Origin: an uncultured Lachnospiraceae bacterium
GTDB lineage: Bacteria > Bacillota > Clostridia > Lachnospirales > Lachnospiraceae
Length of the DNA: 64,000 bases
Reading direction: 5' to 3'
NCBI GenBank assembly: GCA_900544685.1
Contig: UQWA01000006.1
Location: forward strand, 1 to 64,000
In this document: positions 8,064 to 16,613 of the stretch, in pieces
Layout of the letters: each line of letters opens with the position of its first letter
How positions within the stretch are numbered: the stretch's first letter is position 1
The notes under the pieces: generated by a model
What the model was told of the DNA's origin: nothing
What the model saw: the letters and a program-made list of their open reading frames with translations, nothing else
Databases searched by the model: none
Program-made: the position numbers and the translations under genes

Positions 8064-9062
8064 ATGAAGAATATATTAACCTTACAAAATAAAATTTCAC
8101 CGGAAGATTTTGCACCGCTGGATGCAGATTATTTCAAAGAAGAAAGTCTGGATACTGAAGAAATCGGATACTGGAAGGCAAGCTGGATCCGTCTGAAATC
8201 CAATAAGATTGCCATGGCAGCACTGGTGGTTATTGTACTTATGTTTGTCTTTGCTTTTATCGGACCGATGTTGTCTCCTTATTCTTATGACCAGCAGGTC
8301 AGAGGAGACGAAGCACTCTGGCCGTGTATGTCACATCCTTTTGGTACAGACCGTCTGGGAAGAGATATTCTGGTTCGGTGTATGATCGGAACACGTATTT
8401 CCATGATAGTAGGTTTGGTATCAGCAGTCATTGTTATGATAGTAGGAAGTATTTACGGAGCAATATCGGGTCTGGTCGGTGGAAAAACAGATATTATTAT
8501 GATGCGCGTGGTCGATATTATCTATTCTGTACCGGAGATTTTGTTGATTGTAGTAATTAAGATGGTCATCAGTGAACCATTGCAGACATTGATTGATACT
8601 GTACCGATGTTTCATGGACTGCAGAAGATTGGATCAGGTCTGATTGCGATCTTTATTGTATATGGATGTCTCTACTGGGTTGGCATGGCACGTATTGTCC
8701 GTGGGCAGATCCTGCAGTTGAAGACACTGGATTTTGTAACAGCGGCAGAAGCACTTGGATGTGGAAAGGCAACCATGATCCGGGAACACCTCCTGCCAAA
8801 CTGTATCGGGCAGCTGATTGCGACAGTGATGCTTCAGATTCCGTCAGCGATTTTTACCGAAGCATTTTTAAGCTATCTGGGAATCGGTGTTTCTGCTCCG
8901 ATGGCAAGTCTTGGATCATTAACATCCGAGGCTTTGAACGGAATCACGACTTATCCGTACCGTGTCATTTTTCCGGCAGTACTGATCAGCCTGATCATTT
9001 TATCATTTAACCTGTTCGGAGACGGTCTGAGAGATGCACTGGATCCGAAGATGAAAAAGTAG
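8064..9062 (+). CDS. Oligopeptide ABC transporter permease (OppC/DppC-like)
   Basis: A 332-residue permease. A 40-residue polar N-terminus precedes SWIRLKSNKIAMAALVVIVL, which matches the OppC_N domain. Then comes HPFGTDRLGRDILVRCMIGTR, a hallmark of the subfamily, and the coupling loop around AAEALGCGKATMIREHLLPN (residues 227-246). It ends with LFGDGLRDALDPKMKK, also diagnostic. The ribosome site is AAGGAAG. It pairs with the OppB-like protein. Confidence 0.94.
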   Translation: MKNILTLQNKISPEDFAPLDADYFKEESLDTEEIGYWKASWIRLKSNKIAMAALVVIVLMFVFAFIGPMLSPYSYDQQVRGDEALWPCMSHPFGTDRLGRDILVRCMIGTRISMIVGLVSAVIVMIVGSIYGAISGLVGGKTDIIMMRVVDIIYSVPEILLIVVIKMVISEPLQTLIDTVPMFHGLQKIGSGLIAIFIVYGCLYWVGMARIVRGQILQLKTLDFVTAAEALGCGKATMIREHLLPNCIGQLIATVMLQIPSAIFTEAFLSYLGIGVSAPMASLGSLTSEALNGITTYPYRVIFPAVLISLIILSFNLFGDGLRDALDPKMKK

Positions 9063-9127
9063 ATATATATCCGGAAACGGATTTATATAGTTTTGCAGAA
9101 TTCTGCATGAAAAAAGGAGGAAGAATT

Positions 9128-10693
9128 GTGAGAAGAAGAAACAAAATGGCTCTGGCCGCAGCAGTAATTGGACTTACAACGATGGCATTTTCATCAGGAG
9201 TGTTTGCTGAAGATGCAGAAAAACTGGAGATTTCTGTAACCGGCGGCGGTGAGGATTCCATGCAGTTAAATACGGCAACCAGCGGATTTTTAAATGGTTT
9301 GTCAGCATTGCGCCATTTGTATGAGGGACTTTATAAACTGGATGCTAACGGAGAAGTTGTACTTGGCCAGGCTGCTTCTGCTGAAGAAAGCGATGATAAA
9401 CTGACTTGGACCTTTACATTAAGAGATGATATTACCTGGTCAGACGGACAGGCAGTAACAGCAGGAGATTTCGTTTTTGCTTTTGACAATCTGGCAGCAC
9501 AGGGTGGTGATTACTGTTCTCTGCTTTCCGATGTGGCAGAAAGCTATGAAGCACCGGATGATAAGACTCTGATTATTCATCTGAAGCAGCCATGTGGATA
9601 CCTTCCATCGATTCTGGCATTCCCGTCTACCTATCCGGCAAGACAGGATTATGTGGAAGAATACGGTGATGCCTATGCAACAGATCCGGATAAGGCTGTT
9701 TATAATGGTCCTTATGAGATGACGGACTGGGCTCATGAATCTGAAGTTGTCATGAAACTGAGGGATGATTATTATGATGCAGATAACATTGATGTGGGAA
9801 CGATTAACTGGGAGCTGATTACAGAAGAAAGTTCTGCATTGGCTTCTTTTGAAAGCGGTGAATATGTATATTCAGATCTTTGTCCAGATGAAGAAAAACC
9901 TCGTATGGAGGGAAATGGACTGACCTATACAGCAGGTAATAACAACTATTGCGTTATGTTTAATCTGGGTGATAAAGGCAATGAGGTTCTGAAAGATGAA
10001 AAAGTCAGAGAGGCACTGTCCCTGACCATTGACCGTGAACGAGTCATCAATATTCGTGGTTTAAATGATGAAGTTGGTGTGACACTGATTGGCCGTGGCT
10101 ATACCAATGAAGAAGGCACAGATTTTGTAGACTACTGTGATCCATGGGAAGATGTAGATGCATATGAGGATAACTGTGAGACAGCAAAACAGCTTCTGGC
10201 AGAAGCCGGATATGAAAACGGAGAAGGATTCCCGGCTCTGACTTATATTGTTAACAATGACAGCCGTAAAGAGATTGCAGAATCCATCGTTAATGACTGG
10301 AAAGAAATCCTTGGTATTGATTCCATTACAGTGGAAAAAGTAGAGAACTTCTCTGCTGCAAGAAGATCCGGTGACTATGATATTGCATATTATGGATGGT
10401 TTATGGATTACACCGATCTGTCCAATATGTATGGAACCTTTATCAATACCGGTGATGCCAACTCTTTCTATCAGAGTGATGAATATGATGCAGCATACCA
10501 GAAAGCCATCAGCGCAGATACACAGGATGCACAGTGGGAAGCATACAAAGAATGTGATGCTATTCTTGCAAAAGATCTGCCGGTATCTGTCATTCTCCAT
10601 TCAATGAGTTCCTATCTGTTTGATGATAACAATTATGACGGACTGGTATATTCCTGCGGAAACTTTGTGTTCACTTATCTGAAAGCATTATAA
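9128..10693 (+). CDS. Oligopeptide ABC transporter substrate-binding protein (OppA-like, SBP_bac_5)
   Basis: A family-5 extracellular solute-binding protein of 521 residues. I place the start at the GTG at 9128 because AAAGGAGG ends 7 bases before it; the in-frame ATG at 9107 has no ribosome site. The signal peptide ends SSGVFA-ED with no cysteine at all, so no lipid anchor is predicted. The family pattern LRDDITWSDGQAVTAGDFVF is near residue 100. It captures peptides for the adjacent permeases. How it stays near the membrane is unclear; see the finding on both binding proteins. Confidence 0.92.
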   Translation: MRRRNKMALAAAVIGLTTMAFSSGVFAEDAEKLEISVTGGGEDSMQLNTATSGFLNGLSALRHLYEGLYKLDANGEVVLGQAASAEESDDKLTWTFTLRDDITWSDGQAVTAGDFVFAFDNLAAQGGDYCSLLSDVAESYEAPDDKTLIIHLKQPCGYLPSILAFPSTYPARQDYVEEYGDAYATDPDKAVYNGPYEMTDWAHESEVVMKLRDDYYDADNIDVGTINWELITEESSALASFESGEYVYSDLCPDEEKPRMEGNGLTYTAGNNNYCVMFNLGDKGNEVLKDEKVREALSLTIDRERVINIRGLNDEVGVTLIGRGYTNEEGTDFVDYCDPWEDVDAYEDNCETAKQLLAEAGYENGEGFPALTYIVNNDSRKEIAESIVNDWKEILGIDSITVEKVENFSAARRSGDYDIAYYGWFMDYTDLSNMYGTFINTGDANSFYQSDEYDAAYQKAISADTQDAQWEAYKECDAILAKDLPVSVILHSMSSYLFDDNNYDGLVYSCGNFVFTYLKAL

Positions 10694-10702
10694 CAGAGAC
10701 AT

Positions 10703-10846
10703 CTCCCACCGCTAAACAAGGTGTAGGTGGTGGGTCAGAAGTGAGTCTTGAAAAAGACAGTTAATTGCCCCTGTGTGGGACATCGAAATAATAAATATGT
10801 GCAGCGAGCCATGACTGCGGGATCACCGTGGCCATGGCTTCACTGC
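10703..10846 (+). other. Highly structured intergenic element (three or four hairpins)
   Basis: Between the binding-protein stop and the epimerase ribosome site are CCCACC/GGTGGG (10705-10734), GTCTT-GAAA-AAGAC (10745-10758), a weak CCC/GGG hairpin (about 10769-10779), and a long hairpin at 10801-10846. The last pairs GCAG, GCCATG and CTGCGG with CCGTGG, CATGGC and CTGC around a GATCA loop, about 16 pairs. There is no U-tract, so it is not a standard terminator. The first part loosely recalls the end of an IS200/IS605-type element, but this is memory of a style of sequence and not a match. Confidence 0.4.
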
Positions 10847-10879
10847 ATTCCTGAACGAATAGAAAAGAGGAATAAATTC

Positions 10880-11989
10880 ATGAGAATACAGGAAATAGCC
10901 GTCGGATACATCAGTATCCCTCTGGTAACCCCATTTAAGACAGCGCTGCGTACTGTGGACAATGTCAATGACCTGATTGTGAGAATTACTGCAGATGACG
11001 GAACGGAAGGATTTGGCGAGGCACCGCCTACAGCTGTAATCACCGGGGATACCAAAGAGTCCATTGAAGCGGCAATCCGTTATTATATAGCACCGGCCAT
11101 CCGGAAGATTGATCTGGAAAATCTGCCGTCTATTATGGAAAAACTGGAACATTGCCTTGCAAAGAATACCAGTGCCAAAGCAGCAGTAGATATTGCATTG
11201 TATGATCTATATGCAAAAATGCAGAAAAAACCATTATTTCGCTTGCTGGGAGAGGAAAAATCAGATAAAGTAAAGACAGAACTGGAGACGGATTTAACCA
11301 TCAGCGTGAATGATACGGAAGAAATGGTGCGGGACAGTCTGGCAGCTGTGGAGCAGGGATTCCGTATTCTGAAGGTAAAAGTAGGAAAAGGCGGCAGTAA
11401 GGATGTAGAACGTATCCGTGAGATTCGGAATGCAGTTGGAAAGGATGTGGTAATCCGCGTGGATGCCAATCAGGGATGGACAAGAGAAGAAGCAGTATCT
11501 ACTATTCGTGCCATGGAAAGGGAAGATCTGGGAATTGAACTGGTGGAACAGCCGGTATCCTATCATGATTTCAAAGGTATGCAGTATGTAACTGCTAATG
11601 TAGAGACAAAGATACTGGCAGATGAGAGTGTTTTCTCTTATGAAGATGCAGTGCGTATTATGGAAGAGCGGGGAGCAGACCTGATCAATATTAAGTTGAT
11701 GAAGACAGGTGGTATCCATGAAGCGGTCCGCATCTGTGATGCAGCAGAAGAACATGGTGTAAAATGTATGATCGGATGTATGCTGGAGAGCAAAGTATCT
11801 GTCAGTGCCGGAGTACACCTGGCAGCAGCCCGTTCCTGTGTTACCATGGCAGATCTGGACGGTCCTTCTCTTTGCAAGACAGATCCGTATGAGGGGGGAC
11901 CCCAATTCATGGGTCCGAAGATTTATCTGCCGGAAGATCCGGGCATTGGCATTACAAAGGTTCCGGTAAGATTTGAGACAATTAAGTGA
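10880..11989 (+). CDS. Dipeptide epimerase (enolase superfamily; L-Ala-D/L-Glu epimerase-like)
   Basis: A 369-residue muconate-lactonizing-type enolase-superfamily enzyme that inverts the second residue of dipeptides, typically L-Ala-D-Glu from murein. The KxK catalytic motif is in ILKVKVGKGG (near residue 160). Metal ligands are in RVDANQGW, ELVEQPV and LADES. The second acid/base lysine is in INIKLMKTGG, and the C-terminal DLDGP is present. The ATG at 10880 is preceded by AAAGAGG; the longer frame to 10748 runs through a structured intergenic element and is rejected. It lies between a peptide transporter and an NlpC/P60 peptidase, as in ykfB loci. Other dipeptide specificities occur in this family. 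Confidence 0.88.
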   Translation: MRIQEIAVGYISIPLVTPFKTALRTVDNVNDLIVRITADDGTEGFGEAPPTAVITGDTKESIEAAIRYYIAPAIRKIDLENLPSIMEKLEHCLAKNTSAKAAVDIALYDLYAKMQKKPLFRLLGEEKSDKVKTELETDLTISVNDTEEMVRDSLAAVEQGFRILKVKVGKGGSKDVERIREIRNAVGKDVVIRVDANQGWTREEAVSTIRAMEREDLGIELVEQPVSYHDFKGMQYVTANVETKILADESVFSYEDAVRIMEERGADLINIKLMKTGGIHEAVRICDAAEEHGVKCMIGCMLESKVSVSAGVHLAAARSCVTMADLDGPSLCKTDPYEGGPQFMGPKIYLPEDPGIGITKVPVRFETIK

Positions 11990-12040
11990 CAGATAACCGG
12001 AAATAGCAGATAAGGCAGAAGCCTGAACAGGAGATCAGAT

Positions 12041-12952
12041 ATGGAAAAACAGTTTGGAATAATAACTGCGGAACATGCATGGATCCGGGGAGCAGCAGAA
12101 GGAGAAGATGGAAGAAACAGCAGTGGGATTGAGGATGAAATCTTTTCCGGATGGGCAGTGAGGATACTGGATGAAGAAAAAACAAAGCAGTATGTCAAAG
12201 TGGAGACTCACTATGGATATACCGGTTATGTGAACCGCAGAGAGCTGAAGAATGTAACCAGAAAGGAACTGGTACAGTATCAGAATACAGAACGCTTCTT
12301 GCGCATTGGCATTAGTGAAGCAGATCTGCTGGATCAGCCCAAGGTGCAGGGGCTTCCGTTGGAACTGCTTCTGAAAAACAGTATCGTGGAACTTATGGAC
12401 AGGGATGTAACAGAAGGATGGAGCCGTGTGCGCAGTGCATCAGGAAAGATAGGCTATATTCATACAGAGAATCTGAAAAAAAGAAGGGACAGTGATGAAT
12501 ATCTGTTTCAGGAAGAGACAGAAAAAACAAATTGTTTTCAGAATTGGAAGAATTTATATGGAGAAGAAGAGGTATTACGCAAAAAACTGACAGACAGTGC
12601 CAGAGAATTCCTTGGAACCCAGTATCGCTGGGGTGGAAAGTCTTCCCAGGGAATCGATTGTTCCGGCCTTGTTTTTATGAGTTACCTCGATCACGGTATA
12701 TTACTTTACCGGGACGCACAGATTCTGACAGAATATCCGGTAAAAGAAATTAGCAGAGAGCGACTGAAAAAAGGAGATCTGCTTTTTTTCCCGGGGCATG
12801 TGGCCATGTATCTTGGTGCAGAAAAATATATCCATGCAACCGGATATGTCAAAACACCTTATGTAACGATTAACAGCCTGCAAGAGACAGACCCGGATTA
12901 CCGGCCAGATCTGGCAGAGAAAATAACAGGATATGGGAGTATATTTGCATGA
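12041..12952 (+). CDS. NlpC/P60 family peptidase with SH3 domains (YkfC-like)
   Basis: A 303-residue cysteine peptidase. Residues 1-75 and 85-150 look like two bacterial SH3 domains, and residues 180-303 are NlpC/P60. The catalytic Cys (about 206) is in GIDCSGLVF, the His (about 252) in FPGHVAMYLG, and the third polar residue in YIHATG. There is no signal peptide, so it should act inside the cell on imported peptides, like B. subtilis YkfC, which cleaves gamma-D-Glu from the diamino acid. The epimerase just upstream would process the released L-Ala-D-Glu. It overlaps the next gene by four bases (ATGA). Confidence 0.88.
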   Translation: MEKQFGIITAEHAWIRGAAEGEDGRNSSGIEDEIFSGWAVRILDEEKTKQYVKVETHYGYTGYVNRRELKNVTRKELVQYQNTERFLRIGISEADLLDQPKVQGLPLELLLKNSIVELMDRDVTEGWSRVRSASGKIGYIHTENLKKRRDSDEYLFQEETEKTNCFQNWKNLYGEEEVLRKKLTDSAREFLGTQYRWGGKSSQGIDCSGLVFMSYLDHGILLYRDAQILTEYPVKEISRERLKKGDLLFFPGHVAMYLGAEKYIHATGYVKTPYVTINSLQETDPDYRPDLAEKITGYGSIFA

Positions 12953-14340
12953 GACAGTTTGAAACAAAAGAATTAGAATCTCTGGCAATGGAACTGCCGG
13001 AAGAGATACAGCAGTATAAGCTGGCAGGAGAATTTACAAAAGCACAGGAAGCCATCAAGAGATGGATGGAAAAACCGATAGCAGAAAGTTTAAAAGTCCG
13101 GCTCAGATATGAGCAGTATATTCTGGAGGAACTGCCGAAGGAATTCCCTTACACAAAAGAAGAGATCATGGAACTGTTTCAGGAAAAGCTCCCTGATTTC
13201 TCAGACAAAGATTTGAAACGTATCGAGGAAGAGAATCTCGCTGAATGGATTTATCTAAATGGAGAGAAACACTATATACACAACCTTCTGCGCAATATCT
13301 GTGACAAAGACGAAGAAGTACAGGAACGTCTGGGAGTTTACGGAAAACTGACGAAAGATAAGAAACTGCTTCTGGCAAAAGTAAGAGAATTGCAGGAGAA
13401 AAAGACAGTGACAGAGAAGATTCATCTGCGCACTTCCATCCGGTTAAAGGATGAAGTATTTCAGCCAGGCATGAAGGTGAAAGTGCATCTGCCCCTTCCT
13501 GCACAGTGGTATCAGACATCGGAGATCGAGATTCTGGATCATGCTGATGGAAAGGTTACCATAGATGATGAGAGATCCAGATACCGTTCCATCTGCTTTG
13601 AGAACACTCTGGAAGAAAACCGGGCCTTTTATGTGGAATATCAGTATAAAATACAGGCAGATTATATCGATCTGTGGGAGAAAAACAGTGAAATTCCGAA
13701 AAGAAAAGGCGAAGACTGGAAGCTGACAACAGAAGAACAGCAGGAGTACCTGTGTGAGCAGTATCCACATATCCGTTTCACCCCTTATCTGAAAGCACTG
13801 GCAGAAGAGATTGTGGGAGAAGAAAAACGTCCGCTGGAGATTGCTCGGAAGATCTATGATTATATTACAGAAAAGGTGCAGTATTCCTATATGAAGGCGT
13901 ATTCCCTGATCCCGGATATTCCTCAGTATTGTGCCAGAAACCTGCGGGGAGACTGCGGGGTACAGGCACTATTGTTCATTACCCTGTGCCGTATCTGCGG
14001 CGTTCCGGCAGGCTGGCAGTCAGGCCTGTATGCCAATCCTGGGTATGTAGGTCCTCATGACTGGGCGATGTTCTATGTGGAACCCTACGGATGGCTGTAT
14101 GCAGATCCATCCTTTGGAGGATCTGCATATGCGTCCGGAGACGAGAACCGGCGCAGATTCTATTTTGGTAATCTGGATCCATACCGCATGACAGCCAACC
14201 ATGCATTCCAGCAGGAATTTGCAGTGAAAAAGCAATTTATGCCAATAGATCCATATGATAATCAGTCAGGGGAAATCGAGTCAGAGACAAGGGGATTTGC
14301 TTCTTACGAGGTGGAAACGGAAAAAATATTTTTGAATTAA
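12949..14340 (+). CDS. Transglutaminase-like domain protein (peptidase/amidase candidate)
   Basis: A 463-residue protein. Residues 1-130 are charged and helical. A beta-rich section follows (about 150-240), and then a transglutaminase-like core (about 280-420). The Cys-His-Asp triad is visible as RGDCGVQALLF (Cys about 335), GPHDWAMFYV (His about 369) and YADPSFGG (Asp about 386). There is no signal peptide or membrane segment, so it is probably cytosolic. Bacterial members are often thiol peptidases and not cross-linkers. Translational coupling to the NlpC/P60 gene implies a role in the same peptide-salvage pathway. The substrate is unknown. Confidence 0.82.
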   Translation: MRQFETKELESLAMELPEEIQQYKLAGEFTKAQEAIKRWMEKPIAESLKVRLRYEQYILEELPKEFPYTKEEIMELFQEKLPDFSDKDLKRIEEENLAEWIYLNGEKHYIHNLLRNICDKDEEVQERLGVYGKLTKDKKLLLAKVRELQEKKTVTEKIHLRTSIRLKDEVFQPGMKVKVHLPLPAQWYQTSEIEILDHADGKVTIDDERSRYRSICFENTLEENRAFYVEYQYKIQADYIDLWEKNSEIPKRKGEDWKLTTEEQQEYLCEQYPHIRFTPYLKALAEEIVGEEKRPLEIARKIYDYITEKVQYSYMKAYSLIPDIPQYCARNLRGDCGVQALLFITLCRICGVPAGWQSGLYANPGYVGPHDWAMFYVEPYGWLYADPSFGGSAYASGDENRRRFYFGNLDPYRMTANHAFQQEFAVKKQFMPIDPYDNQSGEIESETRGFASYEVETEKIFLN

Positions 14341-14358
14341 AAAGCAATCGATTCCAGA

Positions 14359-14397
14359 GACAGTGACTTCATGTAATCATGAAATCACTGTCTTTTT
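14359..14397 (+). terminator. Intrinsic terminator after the peptide-salvage genes
   Basis: GACAGTGA (14359-14366) pairs with TCACTGTC (14385-14392). An inner TTCATG/CATGAA pairing extends the stem, and TTTTTG follows. Confidence 0.85.
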
Positions 14398-14437
14398 GAC
14401 TGCACGAAAGTCTTTGGTCAGGGTTGCTGATAAGGTA

Positions 14438-14986
14438 TTAATATATCTCAGGGAAATAGCCGGAGGCATGATATCCCAGAACATAGCGGTCTCTGCCGCC
14501 ATATTTGAGCATACGTTTCAGAATCTGGAAGCCTTCGCTTTGTACATTGCGAAGACTATATATATTTTCGGGAGAAACTGTGGTAAGTACGAAACAGTCT
14601 GGATCCGGGGCTTTTGCATAAGACAGGCAGTGGGAGATGAGGGTGCGCTGTAGTCCGTGACCGCGGTAATCTGGATCTACCACAATGGTGTCTAACTTGG
14701 CGCATCTTCGCACCGTATCTGCGTTCCATCCAAGATCCCATCCAAGATTATCAGATGCTTCCAGAGGAAAGGCAAGGGACGCATAGGCAATGAGCCTGCC
14801 ATGTTCATATGTACCGAAGATGACGTTTGGTTCTGTCAGATAGGAAGCATTTTCCTCACGGCAGGTGGCGACGAACAGGTCAGGACGCGGCATGGATGCA
14901 CAGATCCGTTCCTGCAGATTCATAATATCGTCCAGATCCGCCAGAGTACACAGACGGATATGAGGTGTAAAATCAGATATTTTCAT
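14438..14986 (-). CDS. GNAT family N-acetyltransferase
   Basis: A 182-residue acetyl-CoA-dependent acyltransferase. The core is visible from AYASLAF through KLDTIVVDPDYRGHGLQRTL (about residues 95-118); VDPDYRGHGLQRTL is the acetyl-CoA pyrophosphate-binding motif A. It then runs to YSLRNVQSEGFQILKRM. On the minus strand the ATG has an AAAGGAG ribosome site 7 bases upstream. It is monocistronic and divergent from the carbamate kinase-like gene. The acceptor substrate is unknown. Confidence 0.88.
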   Translation of the reverse strand: MKISDFTPHIRLCTLADLDDIMNLQERICASMPRPDLFVATCREENASYLTEPNVIFGTYEHGRLIAYASLAFPLEASDNLGWDLGWNADTVRRCAKLDTIVVDPDYRGHGLQRTLISHCLSYAKAPDPDCFVLTTVSPENIYSLRNVQSEGFQILKRMLKYGGRDRYVLGYHASGYFPEIY

Positions 14987-15083
14987 AAACAGTAACTCCT
15001 TTCGGTCAGTAATCTGTTACCAGTATAAAAAGAGAATACTAAAAATGCAAATGATTATTTAAAGGGGTTTTATGAAAGGTATC

Positions 15084-15112
15084 TTGAATTTTGACCTGCA
15101 AAATAGTAATAT
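15084..15112 (+). promoter_or_regulatory. Promoter of the carbamate kinase-like gene
   Basis: TTGAAT and TAATAT are separated by 17 bases. They lie about 30 bases upstream of the start. Confidence 0.5.
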
Positions 15113-15141
15113 AGAAAATAAAAAGATACGAGGTATTTACC

Positions 15142-16071
15142 ATGAAAAAGAAGGTTGTCATCGCATTGGGACACAGCGCACTGGGAACAACATTCCCGGA
15201 ACAGCAGGTGGCTGTTAAAGCTTCTGCAAAGGTACTTGCCGATTTGGTGGAAGAGGGTTGTCAGCTGATTATTACACACAGCAATGCACCACAGGTCGGA
15301 ATGATTCACACAGCTATGAATGAATTTGCACATTTTCATAGTGATTTTACTGGTGCACCGATGTCTGTCTGCTCTGCAATGAGCCAGGGATATATCGGAT
15401 ACGATCTGCAGAATGCACTTCGCAGTGAACTGGTAAAGAGAGGAATTTACAAGACAGTCAGCACCATTCTGACACAGGTTCTGGTGGATCCTTATGATGA
15501 AGCATTCTATCATCCGCTGAAAGTGATTGGGCGCTATATGACAAAGGAAGAAGCCCAGAAGGAAGAAGCAAAGGGGAATTATGTAGTAGAAGAGAGCGGT
15601 GGACGCTACCGCCGTATTGTATCTGCACCGCGTCCGAAGGATATTATTGAGATCGATGCCATCAATGCACTGGTAGATGCCGGACAGCTTGTGATTGCCT
15701 GTGGTGGTGGTGGTATTCCGGTTATGGCACAGGGCAATACATTAAAAGGCGCAAGTGCGATCATTGAAAAAGATTATGCGGCAGGAAAGCTTGCAGAACT
15801 GACAGATGCAGATGTGCTGATGTTCATTACAGCGGACAAACAGGTAGATATTGACATCGATACGGATCATCCAACTCTTCTTGGCGCTATTTCTGTAGCA
15901 GAAGCAAAGGAACATGTGGCACAGAACCAGTTTGGAGAAGCTGCCATGCTTCCAAAGATTCAGGCATCCATCGATTTCCTGACGCAGAAAGAAGGAAGAG
16001 AAGCTATTATTACCAATCTGGAACATGCGGCAGCAGCAGTAGCCGGAAAAGGTGGTACACATATCTCATAA
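15142..16071 (+). CDS. Carbamate kinase-like protein with altered active-site motifs
   Basis: A 309-residue amino-acid-kinase-fold protein aligning end to end with carbamate kinase (carbamoyl phosphate + ADP to ATP + carbamate). Conserved parts include SAMSQGYIGYDLQ, ACGGGGIPV and AMLPKIQA. Several phosphate-binding motifs differ from the usual form: GGNA is GHSA (residues 10-13), HGNGPQ is HSNAPQ (near 50), KPIGPF is KVIGRY (near 128), and APGSM is GEAAM. The gene is alone, with its own promoter and terminator, and no arginine deiminase or carbamoyltransferase gene is nearby. It may be a diverged subfamily with another substrate, so I do not assign arcC. Confidence 0.75.
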   Translation: MKKKVVIALGHSALGTTFPEQQVAVKASAKVLADLVEEGCQLIITHSNAPQVGMIHTAMNEFAHFHSDFTGAPMSVCSAMSQGYIGYDLQNALRSELVKRGIYKTVSTILTQVLVDPYDEAFYHPLKVIGRYMTKEEAQKEEAKGNYVVEESGGRYRRIVSAPRPKDIIEIDAINALVDAGQLVIACGGGGIPVMAQGNTLKGASAIIEKDYAAGKLAELTDADVLMFITADKQVDIDIDTDHPTLLGAISVAEAKEHVAQNQFGEAAMLPKIQASIDFLTQKEGREAIITNLEHAAAAVAGKGGTHIS

Positions 16072-16095
16072 AGAGAAAAACTTATATGATATACG

Positions 16096-16135
16096 AAAAG
16101 CCCGTTCAGAGGATAAGCTGAACGGGCTTTTATTT
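16096..16135. terminator. Bidirectional terminator between convergent genes
   Basis: AAAAGCCCGTTCA (16096-16108) pairs with TGAACGGGCTTTT (16119-16131). Both ends carry A/T runs, so it can stop the + strand kinase-like transcript and the - strand cupin transcript. Confidence 0.85.
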
Positions 16136-16144
16136 TGAAACGAA

Positions 16145-16486
16145 TTACTCATTATAAATCAGTGCGATGAATACCAGATTCTCATCGGTAGGATTTTCCA
16201 GAGAATGGGACTGTCCTACTTCAATGTAACATACATCACCAGGTCCGACTTCGGTTCTGCTTCCGTCGTTATCTACAAAAATACCTTTTCCTTCCAGAAT
16301 GTAATAAGGTTCTGTATTGCCTACGTGCTGGTGCCATCCGATAGTACTGTGTGGATGAAGAACGATTTTTGCAAACATCTTACCGTGACCGTTTAATTCC
16401 TCGGCGGATACAATATGATATTTTTCCAGGCTACCTGTTCCGCCTGAAGGATTTTCGGCATATTCTACTGTTGTTTTTCTTACCAT
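16145..16486 (-). CDS. Cupin domain protein
   Basis: A 113-residue single-domain cupin. The first motif is HPHSTIGWHQHVGNTEPYYILEG (residues 42-64), with metal-binding histidines and a glutamate. The second is PGDVCYIEVGQSHSLENPTDE. The N-terminal RKTTVEYAENPSGGTGSL is common to small cupins of this group. An AAAAGGAG ribosome site precedes the ATG. Small cupins may be isomerases, dioxygenases or sugar binders. It faces the carbamate kinase-like gene tail to tail, which gives no functional clue. Confidence 0.85.
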   Translation of the reverse strand: MVRKTTVEYAENPSGGTGSLEKYHIVSAEELNGHGKMFAKIVLHPHSTIGWHQHVGNTEPYYILEGKGIFVDNDGSRTEVGPGDVCYIEVGQSHSLENPTDENLVFIALIYNE

Positions 16487-16613
16487 GATAGATCTCCTTT
16501 TCTGTTAAGTAGTATTCAAAATAACTGTTCAGTATCTTTATACATACAGCTTCGAAGTGTATTTATCATATACTTTTTTCAAAAAAATAGCAAGTGACTT
16601 TAAATGGTTTTGA

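Noticed and set aside
10703..10760. Definite IS200/IS605 or TnpB guide-RNA end
   Set aside because: The hairpin style is suggestive but no transposase, TnpB remnant or second end is present, so it is reported only as an unexplained structure.
10748..10879. Possible 44-residue N-terminal extension of the dipeptide epimerase
   Set aside because: It reads through strong hairpins, has an unlikely composition (Cys, Trp, His rich), and the internal ATG at 10880 has a ribosome site and gives the family length.
14363..14653. 96-codon + strand frame after the transglutaminase-like gene
   Set aside because: It is antisense to the GNAT gene and starts inside a terminator hairpin.
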